Position numbers and translations under genes: made by a program. The notes under the pieces were generated by a model. That model did not search any database. It was not told where the DNA came from and saw only the letters and a list, made by a program, of their open reading frames with translations. DNA of 64,000 bases from Microbulbifer sediminum (GTDB lineage Bacteria; Pseudomonadota; Gammaproteobacteria; Pseudomonadales; Cellvibrionaceae): NCBI RefSeq assembly GCF_021729035.1, contig NZ_JAJSAP010000005.1, positions 62,001-126,000 of the forward strand, given 5' to 3'. Within the stretch, counting starts at the first letter, position 1, and each line of letters starts with the position of its first letter. Positions 57,867-64,000 of this stretch are shown piece after piece.

Positions 57867-58622
57867 ATGCCTGAAACCATCGGCAACTATTCCCCGGCCC
57901 CGGACCTGCTCCGCGACCGGGTCATCCTGGTCACCGGTGCCGGTGATGGCATCGGCCGGACCGCGGCCAGGACCTTCGCTGCCCACGGGGCTACCGTCGT
58001 CCTGCTGGGCCGCACCACCCAGAAACTGGAGCAGGTCTACGACGAGATCGAGGCTGCCGGGGGCGCCCAGCCCGCCATTTTCCCCATGGACCTGGCCCAG
58101 GCCCGCATCGAGAATTTCGAGCATTTTGCCGAGGCGATAGACCAGGAGTTCGGGCGCCTGGACGGCCTGCTGCATAACGCCAGCCTGCTGGGCCAGCGCA
58201 CGCCAATTGCGAACTACCACTTCGGGACCTGGGAACAGGTGATGCAGGTGAACGTCAATGCGGCATTCGGCCTGACCAAGACCCTGCTGCCGATGCTGGA
58301 AAAGTCGGAGGCCGGCTCCATTGTTTTCACCAGTTCGAGCGTGGGCCGCAAGGGCCGGGCTTTCTGGGGCGCCTACGCGGTGTCCAAGTTCGCCACTGAG
58401 GGCCTGATGGAGGTGTTGGCAGATGAAATGGACGGGGTCTCCAACATCCGCGTCAACAGCATCAACCCCGGCGCTACCCGCACCAACATGCGCGCGGCGG
58501 CCTATCCCGCCGAGGATCCCCGTGCGGTAACCCCCCCTGAGGACGTCATGCCCACTTACCTGTACCTGATGGGGGATGACAGCCGCGGGATCAGCGGTCG
58601 GCAGTTTGATGCCCAGGGCTAG
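57867..58622 (+). CDS. yciK: YciK-type short-chain oxidoreductase
   Basis: This 251-residue SDR protein has the NADP motif 'VTGAGDGIGRTAARTFAAHG' (about residues 20-39), 'HNASLLG' in place of NNAG, and Tyr-X3-Lys in 'GAYAVSKFATEG'. The conserved YciK gene follows gph in Pseudomonas and relatives; its substrate is not established. A GGAGACAGGAG leader lies just before the ATG. Confidence 0.94.
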   Translation: MPETIGNYSPAPDLLRDRVILVTGAGDGIGRTAARTFAAHGATVVLLGRTTQKLEQVYDEIEAAGGAQPAIFPMDLAQARIENFEHFAEAIDQEFGRLDGLLHNASLLGQRTPIANYHFGTWEQVMQVNVNAAFGLTKTLLPMLEKSEAGSIVFTSSSVGRKGRAFWGAYAVSKFATEGLMEVLADEMDGVSNIRVNSINPGATRTNMRAAAYPAEDPRAVTPPEDVMPTYLYLMGDDSRGISGRQFDAQG

Positions 58623-58634
58623 ACGCGCCGCATC

Positions 58635-59018
58635 CTACAGGGGCCCCAACTCGACCCGCCATGGCGGGTCGAGGCGATTCTTGCCTGCCCGGTACAACTT
58701 GACCTTGTTGCCACTGGGATCAAACAGTACCGCTTCCCGCCACAACCAGGGCATGTCCTCCGGCAGCTGGTCAAACTCTACTCCCTGCGCTCGCAGTAAC
58801 GCGACCCGCTCATCCAGATCCTCCAACTCGAAGTAGATCACCGCGCCGTTATCTAGCTCACCCTCGGTGAGCGTAAGCGAGAAGGTGGCCCCGCCATCAG
58901 GGCATTCGAAGCGCGCGTAATGCGGCGTACTGACGATCTGGGTAAAACCGAGGCGCCGGTAGAAACAGCAGGCCTCGGTCATCCCGGAAACCGGGAGGGT
59001 TACCTGGTTGAGATTCAT
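58635..59018 (-). CDS. VOC/glyoxalase-fold protein
   Basis: This 127-residue protein of the vicinal-oxygen-chelate superfamily shows 'NQVTLPVSGMTEACCFYRRLGF' at the N-terminus and 'IYFELEDLDERVALLRAQGV...EAVLFDPSGNKVKLYRAG' at the C-terminus, the paired beta-alpha-beta units of a single-chain VOC domain. Metal-ligand positions (Gln/His near the N-terminus, Glu near the C-terminus) are not all obvious. It is convergent with yciK. Confidence 0.85.
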   Translation of the reverse strand: MNLNQVTLPVSGMTEACCFYRRLGFTQIVSTPHYARFECPDGGATFSLTLTEGELDNGAVIYFELEDLDERVALLRAQGVEFDQLPEDMPWLWREAVLFDPSGNKVKLYRAGKNRLDPPWRVELGPL

Positions 59019-59062
59019 GGGCTCACCACCATGGCAGGGTCTATTGCGGGTTTATCCGGGAC

Positions 59063-59091
59063 AAAAAAATACCCGGGACCAGCCCGGGTAT
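59063..59091 (-). terminator. Terminator after the Ala/Glu-rich gene
   Basis: A perfect 9-base stem (ATACCCGGG / CCCGGGTAT) with a 5-base loop is followed on the minus strand by a run of seven T. It lies 37 bases beyond the stop codon. Confidence 0.9.
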
Positions 59092-59127
59092 TCTCGATGC
59101 GGGAGGGAAATCCCCTGAGTAACAGCG

Positions 59128-59514
59128 TTACTCCTCGGGCATTTCGTCCATCACCTCTTCGGCAGCCTCTTCCGCCTCATCCGCCACTGTGTCAGCAGCT
59201 TCCTCTGCGGCGTCCATGGATTCTTCCGCCATCTCTTCGGTGGCATCCATGGCTTCATCAACGGCTTCTTCGGCTTCCTCGGCCATATTTGCCGGGTCGG
59301 CAAATACATCACCCTCGGCGCCCGCCACGTCGTTGGAGGCCACTACACCTTCCTCTACGTCCTCGGCAGCTTCCTCAACCGCAGCCCCGGCCTCCTCGAC
59401 CGCCGCATCAACTTCCTGCGCGATCTCGGACTCGGGCGCCGCCTGCTGGTTCTGGTAGTAGAGATAGCCACCGACCGCGGCGATTACGATTGCTGGAATA
59501 ATGAGTTTTTTCAT
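59128..59514 (-). CDS. Membrane-anchored Ala/Glu-rich acidic protein
   Basis: This 128-residue protein has a short basic start and a single transmembrane helix (residues about 4-20, 'LIIPAIVIAAVGGYLYYQ'). About 100 residues built from irregular A-A-E-E/E-A repeats with a few Val, Asp and Met follow. The charge is strongly negative and the region should be helical or disordered. The gene has its own strong terminator, so it looks real and well expressed. I do not recognise a family; similar low-complexity proteins occur sporadically. Confidence 0.7.
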   Translation of the reverse strand: MKKLIIPAIVIAAVGGYLYYQNQQAAPESEIAQEVDAAVEEAGAAVEEAAEDVEEGVVASNDVAGAEGDVFADPANMAEEAEEAVDEAMDATEEMAEESMDAAEEAADTVADEAEEAAEEVMDEMPEE

Positions 59515-59647
59515 TTTCCGACCCCTGAATAGCGTGAGTTTATGGTTATTGAGTGGTCTATTGTTCCATTTCCCCCCGCTCGAGAGCGTGACTCAAAGCA
59601 CATTTTGATTTGTCAGGGGCGCACTTTAGCGGCAGAATTTCCCACAT

Positions 59648-60091
59648 ATGAACGTAATGACAGCACCCATGCATAAGATCACCGCTCTCTCCATCCTCGC
59701 CCTGGTCCCGGCACTCGCCCTGGCCAAGCCCCTGCCCCAGCAACTGCGCGCCTGCGCCTCGATCCAGGCGGACGCCGAGCGGCTCACCTGTTTTGACAGG
59801 CTAGCGGACTCTCTCGACGAGCTGGCCCGGGAAAACTTCGGTAACGAGCAGGAAGCCGCCACCCGGGAAGCCCCGGACTCGATCCTTGCCACCATCGAGA
59901 AAGTCGAGGAAGGAGCCTATGGCAAGCATGTCTTTTACCTGGAGAACGGCCAGGTCTGGCGCCAGAATGACAGCAAGTTCGTCAGCTGGGAAGCGGGCCA
60001 GCAGGTGGAACTGGATCGCGGCCTCTTCGGCTCCTTCTTCATGCGTGACGCCGATGGCGGCCGCTCAATTCGTGTAAAGCGCGTACGCTAA
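59648..60091 (+). CDS. Secreted hypothetical protein
   Basis: This protein of up to 147 residues has a signal peptide ending 'LALA' (about residue 26), then 'LRACASIQADAERLTCFDRLAD', a helical pair with two Cys about 16 residues apart. This pattern occurs in several small periplasmic proteins, including some near type VI secretion genes. A beta-rich C-terminus follows ('HVFYLENGQVWRQNDSKFV', 'SIRVKRV'). Three in-frame ATG codons (59648, 59657, 59669) compete as start. The function is unknown. Confidence 0.7.
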   Translation: MNVMTAPMHKITALSILALVPALALAKPLPQQLRACASIQADAERLTCFDRLADSLDELARENFGNEQEAATREAPDSILATIEKVEEGAYGKHVFYLENGQVWRQNDSKFVSWEAGQQVELDRGLFGSFFMRDADGGRSIRVKRVR

Positions 60092-60160
60092 CGCTCCAAT
60101 GTAGTTGTGGGCAAGGCCGCAGCTACGCTTTCTGCATCGCAGGAAGATACCGGTGCCGCC

Positions 60161-60820
60161 ATGTCCCGCCGCCCCCCTGTTATCCTGACTTGGCTTTTGT
60201 GCCTGCTGTGGCTGCTCCCTTCCACGGCACGGACGCAGGAGGAAACCTACGTCGTCGAGGCGGGACGCTCCGTTCTTCACTGGCGTATCTACCGCAGCGG
60301 CCCCCTGGCCGAACGGGGACACAACCATGTGATTGCCGCCCGCGGCCTCTCCGGCGAAGTGAGCCTGGTCCATGGGGGCCCTACCCGCTTTACCCTGACG
60401 ATTCCGGTAACCCGCCTCGAAGTGGACAACCCGGCATTGCGGCGCCGCTACGGGCCCGATTTCAACACCGGAATCAGTGAGCAGGACAGGACTGGCACGC
60501 GGATCAACATGCTGGGGCCGGCGCTCCTTAACAGCGCCCGCTTTCCACAGATTCGCCTGGACGGCACCACTACCATTGCCCCCGACAAGGGCACCCAGCA
60601 GGTTTCCATCCCGGTCAACATTGACATTGCCGGCCGGCGGGTCCGGGTACAGGTGCCCGCAACCGTGCAACACAACGGCCGCAGCCTGCGCGCCAGGGGA
60701 ACCTTCAGTCTTACCCACCGGCAGCTAGGGCTGAAACCATTCAGTGCCGTCATGGGGGCGCTCAGGGTCGCTGAGCGCATCGACTTCACCTTTGACATAC
60801 GTGCCACGGCCCCGCGGTAG
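60161..60820 (+). CDS. YceI-family periplasmic protein
   Basis: This 219-residue protein has a signal peptide (about 1-25) and a YceI lipocalin-like beta barrel: 'YVVEAGRSVLHWRIY', 'HNHVIAARGLSGEVSL', 'NSARFPQIRLDG' and 'FDIRA'. YceI-like proteins bind polyisoprenoid or other long hydrophobic ligands in the periplasm. The start at 60161 is chosen because it gives a clean signal peptide. The next gene is a sigma factor starting about 130 bases downstream. Confidence 0.85.
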   Translation: MSRRPPVILTWLLCLLWLLPSTARTQEETYVVEAGRSVLHWRIYRSGPLAERGHNHVIAARGLSGEVSLVHGGPTRFTLTIPVTRLEVDNPALRRRYGPDFNTGISEQDRTGTRINMLGPALLNSARFPQIRLDGTTTIAPDKGTQQVSIPVNIDIAGRRVRVQVPATVQHNGRSLRARGTFSLTHRQLGLKPFSAVMGALRVAERIDFTFDIRATAPR

Positions 60821-60947
60821 GGGCGCTGCACAGCAAACACCGCGGACTTCCTGGTCACCAATAGTGCGGCGCGCTATTCAACCCTCTTCTATATTCAATG
60901 AAGAAACAGACGCCACCGCCCGCCCGGGCCGGCGTGCTGCCCGTCAT

Positions 60948-62123
60948 ATGACCAACAGAAGGTGTAGTCACTTGTCCCGCGAAAACTTTCACTCAAGGGA
61001 TGAAGCATGGCTGAAGGAAACAGACGAGTCACTCTCCCGCAACGCTGATGCGGAAGGTACCGATAGCGGAGTCGAATCCACTGCTGAGCCGGCGGAAACA
61101 CGCGACTCACCCCGGGAGGATCGCACAGCGGAAAGCAGCGGCTCACCGATGCAGAACTACCTCAAGCACCTGTATCGGCTGCAGCTACTTACGCCCGAGG
61201 AGGAAAGCGCCACCACCAGCATGCTCCGTGAGCTGGAAGACAAACTGATCGCCCTGCTGCAGAAGCGAGGAACAGAGCTTGTCGAGCTGCGCAGCGAGGG
61301 TGTGGAGCAGCGCGGCAGTACCGGCGCATACGACCATGGCCTGATTATTGCGCGCGCACAGCAATTGCTCGATACCGGTAAGCTATCCCGCCGGGACCGC
61401 AGCTCACTGCAGAGCCTGCTGCGGCGCTTCCAGGAACAGCGCAAGAAACTGATCCAGTGCAACCTGCGCCTGGTAATTGCCATTGCCAAACGCTTTCGCA
61501 ATCCGTCCGTGCCTTTTATCGACTTGATCCAGGAAGGCAATGTCGGGCTGATGAAGGCTATCGAGCGCTTCAAGCCACAGATGGGCTACCGCTTTTCCAC
61601 TTATGCATACTGGTGGATCCAGCAGGAGATCCAGTTGGCCCTCCGCCGCAACGACGATCTTGTGCGCCAGCCCGCCAATGTCCAGGATGACCTGCGAGCA
61701 ATTTACCGGGCCATCGGTGAGGTGCGTGCCGAGGGCCTCCCCGCATCGGATGAGAACCTGGCGCAACATACCGGCCTGGATCTGGAACGTGTCCAGAGCC
61801 TGCTGAAGCTGCCCGGCCCCACCGGCTCACTCGACGAACCCGTGGCCGAGGACCAGAGCAGTACGCGCCTGGACTACGCGCCAGCCGATGAGCTGTACAA
61901 CACCGATGAGCTGGTTACCAACCAGGAGTTGGCAGAGCGGTTGCGCGAAGCTGTGGCCCGGCTGCCACCACGCCAGCGCACCGTCCTCAATCTCCGCTAC
62001 GGCCTGTTCTCGGACCGGGACTGCTCGTTCCGGGTGATCGGGGAACAGCTGGGACTCAGCCAGGAACGTGCCCGCCAGCTGCATTCCGACGCCCTGCGCC
62101 AGCTCAAACGGCAGTGGCGCTGA
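60948..62123 (+). CDS. Orphan sigma-70 family factor (RpoS/RpoH-like architecture)
   Basis: This sigma factor of about 391 residues has the region 2 core 'NLRLVIAIAKRFRNPSVPFIDLIQEGNVGLMKAIERF' (split over two motifs) and region 2.4 'YRFSTYAYWWIQQEIQLALR'. Region 3 ('LPASDENLAQHTGLDLERVQ') and region 4 ('RLREAVARLPPRQRTVLNLR...IGEQLGLSQERARQLHSDALRQLKRQ') follow. A region 1.2-like block ('MQNYLKHLYRLQLLTPEEE') is followed by a Glu/Arg-rich insert of about 80 residues, unlike RpoS or RpoH. The N-terminal 65 residues are acidic. ATG at 60948 is used; TTG at 60972 has a better ribosome binding site. It is group 2/3, with targets unknown. Confidence 0.87.
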   Translation: MTNRRCSHLSRENFHSRDEAWLKETDESLSRNADAEGTDSGVESTAEPAETRDSPREDRTAESSGSPMQNYLKHLYRLQLLTPEEESATTSMLRELEDKLIALLQKRGTELVELRSEGVEQRGSTGAYDHGLIIARAQQLLDTGKLSRRDRSSLQSLLRRFQEQRKKLIQCNLRLVIAIAKRFRNPSVPFIDLIQEGNVGLMKAIERFKPQMGYRFSTYAYWWIQQEIQLALRRNDDLVRQPANVQDDLRAIYRAIGEVRAEGLPASDENLAQHTGLDLERVQSLLKLPGPTGSLDEPVAEDQSSTRLDYAPADELYNTDELVTNQELAERLREAVARLPPRQRTVLNLRYGLFSDRDCSFRVIGEQLGLSQERARQLHSDALRQLKRQWR

Positions 62124-62293
62124 TCGCCCCTGCCGGACGCACTACACCTGCCACCAATGCGCCAACGCCATCGATGGTGGCAGGCTGTACCTGACGCGCC
62201 ACTTGCCATTGCCGCATATCTGGCTAGTCTTTTCCTGACCCGGTGCCACCGGGCAACCATTTGCAAAGCAGCCAAATACTCAAGCGAGCCTTC

Positions 62294-62842
62294 ATGCGCG
62301 CAATTCCGCCTGCCATTATTCTCAGCGCCACTGTTCTCTCTTCCCCGGCATTGGCTGACCAGGAATTTATCCTCAGCATCGGCAAGGGCCTGGACAGCCT
62401 GTTGATCCAGAGGGAGTCCATCGCCAGCGCCGAAATGGCCGGCTTCAGTTATGCCCATGATTTCGCCGAATTCCCGTTTCGCTCCGGACTCTGGCAGTGG
62501 TGGGTGCAGGGTAGCTATTCCCATCTGTGGGAGCAGCACCTCGGTGAGGACCAGCACCAGGAAATTTTCGAGTTGAAGCCGGTGTTACGGTGGTATCCGG
62601 GCGGCAATCACAATGGCTTTTTCGCCGAGGCGGGAGTGGGAGCGGCTTACCTGACCCACAAAAGCTTTGGTGATATCGAGCTGACCACCAAACCCAATTT
62701 CGCCCTGCACTTTGTCGGCGGCTACCGCCTGCCCGGGGGTTGCTCCATGTCAGTGCGCTACAGCCACTTCTCCAATGCCTACACCAACACGCCCAATCCG
62801 GGATTCGATTTCGCCTCCATCAACTGGCACTTCTCTTTCTAG
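62294..62842 (+). CDS. pagL: PagL-type lipid A 3-O-deacylase
   Basis: This 182-residue outer-membrane enzyme has a signal peptide (about 1-21, ending ALA) and an eight-strand barrel. The PagL catalytic signature is visible in 'VRYSHFSNAYTNTPNPGFDF' (His-Ser within H-F-S-N...N-P-G) near the C-terminus, and the protein ends in Phe. PagL removes the 3-O-acyl chain from lipid A and lowers endotoxicity; it often lies near envelope-stress genes. The start at 62294 gives the clean signal peptide. Confidence 0.9.
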   Translation: MRAIPPAIILSATVLSSPALADQEFILSIGKGLDSLLIQRESIASAEMAGFSYAHDFAEFPFRSGLWQWWVQGSYSHLWEQHLGEDQHQEIFELKPVLRWYPGGNHNGFFAEAGVGAAYLTHKSFGDIELTTKPNFALHFVGGYRLPGGCSMSVRYSHFSNAYTNTPNPGFDFASINWHFSF

Positions 62843-63100
62843 TTACTTGCGTCAACGCGGTAACAAAAGCGTCATCCGCGAATCACGGCAATGTCACGAC
62901 TGGCGCCCAGACTTATCCCAACTGACAGACGCGCGGCCTTCCTGCCGCACATCCCGGTGCACTGGCGGGGCAGGTGCAGCAGCGCTTTGTTTTCACACAG
63001 GAATCGCTTTCGCCGGGGATCAGCAACAATAATTTCCGGCCGGCCTATTCGTCCGCGCTTGCAGTGAATAGCCCGGGAACGGACGCAGAGCGGATGCAAC

Positions 63101-64000
63101 ATGATCCAGAATATCTGCCACCTGATTGCCAGCCGCGAGCACGGCAGTATTGAGAGACATGTGGCCGACCTCAGCCGCTGGCAGGCACACAACACCGGTG
63201 CAGACGTGACCGTAATCGCCCACCCGCGTTACCGCGAGGCACTGGACCGGTCGGTTGCCTTTATTGCCCTGAACACTGACAGGAGTCGCCACCACCCCAA
63301 CCTGGCCTGGCGGCTTGCCAACCAGTTGCGGGCCGGGAAATTCCAGATAGCCCACGGCCATGGCAGCAAGTCCGCACAACTGCTTGCCGCCGTCCAGCCC
63401 TACACTCAACTGAAACACATTATTACCCGGCACAATGTCCGCCACCCAAGGGACAAGTTGGCCAGCTCTTTCGATGCCCGTATCGCCGTAAGCGAGTCCG
63501 CAGTAGCCAATTCCAGGCTCTCCTGGCACGTAATTCCCAACGGTATTGAATTACCCCTGCGAGGAGATCTTGCCAGCGGGTCTCTCCTGCAGCCTGTCAC
63601 CGACCTGGTGTTGCCCTGCCGCCTGACCAAACTGAACCGGGTGGATCAATTACTGCAGGCCATGCAGGGCCTGCCCGGGATAAGCCTCTCTGTGACCGGG
63701 TCAGGCCCCGAGGAAGACAGCCTGAGAAAAACCTGCGATTACCTCGCAATCAGTGACCGTGTCACTTTTGCGGGGCACCAGGCCACAGGGGCACAGCCCC
63801 CGCGCGCCCCCGCCATCACGGTCATTCCGTCCCATGGTGAAGAGTCATCCTACCTCTTGGTCGACGCACTGCTCAGGCGACAACCGGTGCTGTGTCGCCG
63901 GGTCGGTGTTGCGGAGGAGTATTTACCCTCCCGCTTTTTGCTGGAGACAGATGATGCGGAGCACCTGTCGGGAAGGGTCCGCACGGCGCTCCGGGAAAGG
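63101..64000 (+). CDS. GT4-type glycosyltransferase, cut at window end
   Basis: This open frame starts with ATG at 63101, after an in-frame TGA, and continues without a stop for 300 codons to the end of the window. The N-terminus shows a GT-B pattern ('HLIASREHGSIERHVADLSRW'), then 'IAHGHGSKSA', 'HIITRHNVRHP', 'DARIAVSESAVA' and 'HVIPNGIEL'. The C-terminal half has 'LVLPCRLTKLNRVDQLLQAM', 'VTGSGPEEDSLR' and 'SHGEESSYLLVDALL', the GT4 nucleotide-sugar site. It probably adds a sugar to LPS or another glycan. The C-terminus is missing. Confidence 0.85.
   Translation, partial: MIQNICHLIASREHGSIERHVADLSRWQAHNTGADVTVIAHPRYREALDRSVAFIALNTDRSRHHPNLAWRLANQLRAGKFQIAHGHGSKSAQLLAAVQPYTQLKHIITRHNVRHPRDKLASSFDARIAVSESAVANSRLSWHVIPNGIELPLRGDLASGSLLQPVTDLVLPCRLTKLNRVDQLLQAMQGLPGISLSVTGSGPEEDSLRKTCDYLAISDRVTFAGHQATGAQPPRAPAITVIPSHGEESSYLLVDALLRRQPVLCRRVGVAEEYLPSRFLLETDDAEHLSGRVRTALRER

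Overview
The window is GC-rich gammaproteobacterial chromosome. The order of its housekeeping genes follows two stretches of the Pseudomonas aeruginosa chromosome as I remember it: thrS-infC-rpmI-rplT-pheS-pheT-ihfA-merR-tRNA-Pro, and uvrB, wbpM, wbpL, comEA-like, then pyrF-lapB-lapA-ihfB-rpsA-cmk-tyrA/aroA-pheA-serC-gyrA-mtaD-ubiG-gph-yciK. Details such as the fused tyrA-aroA, the TonB receptor/PepSY pair and the REP-type transposases suggest a marine Cellvibrionales-type bacterium such as Microbulbifer. This genus guess is an inference, not a database result.

Region 1 (1-9.4 kb): a TonB-dependent receptor, a PepSY membrane protein and a small membrane protein (probable iron uptake); a 58-residue PLDc_N-type membrane protein; the nucleosidase ppnN; a HAMP/class III adenylate cyclase translationally coupled to a lipoprotein; and a small hydrophobic protein.

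Region 2 (9.4-25.5 kb): an accessory island ending next to the 3' end of tRNA-Pro. It contains five copies, all on the + strand, of one transposable element that carries a REP-associated tyrosine transposase (RAYT). One copy is intact (20432-21768) and four are decayed. The copies share a 5' GGACAYCCA, a 3' TGGGTGTCC and a common 3' tail, and they separate short gene cassettes: (a) a five-gene operon with two DUF2589 proteins, an unknown protein, a zinc-ribbon protein and a peptidoglycan-binding protein with a variant L,D-transpeptidase motif; (b) AraC regulator / SDR / secreted cupin; (c) a secreted NTF2-like protein; (d) a secreted DUF6515-like protein; (e) a tightly overlapping PP2C phosphatase / Ser-Thr kinase / Ser-Thr kinase operon whose last kinase ends in a cold-shock-like domain. 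Modules (a) and (e) are the best candidates for undescribed systems.

Region 3 (25.5-37.6 kb): tRNA-Pro, merR, ihfA, pheT, pheS, rplT, rpmI, infC (ATT start), thrS, tRNA-Val, a frameshifted EamA transporter, uvrB, and tRNA-Asn followed by two decayed tandem repeat units.

Region 4 (37.9-46.3 kb): a stripped-down O-antigen locus (wbpM-like, wbpL-like, a truncated epimerase) next to comEA-like, pyrF, lapB, lapA, ihfB and rpsA. Several genes here appear to start at TTG.

Region 5 (46.4-64 kb): cmk, tyrA-aroA fusion, pheA, serC and gyrA on the minus strand; mtaD, ubiG, gph and yciK on the plus strand; then a VOC protein, an Ala/Glu-rich membrane-anchored protein, a secreted hypothetical, a YceI protein, an orphan sigma-70 factor, a PagL lipid A deacylase, and a GT4 glycosyltransferase cut by the window end.
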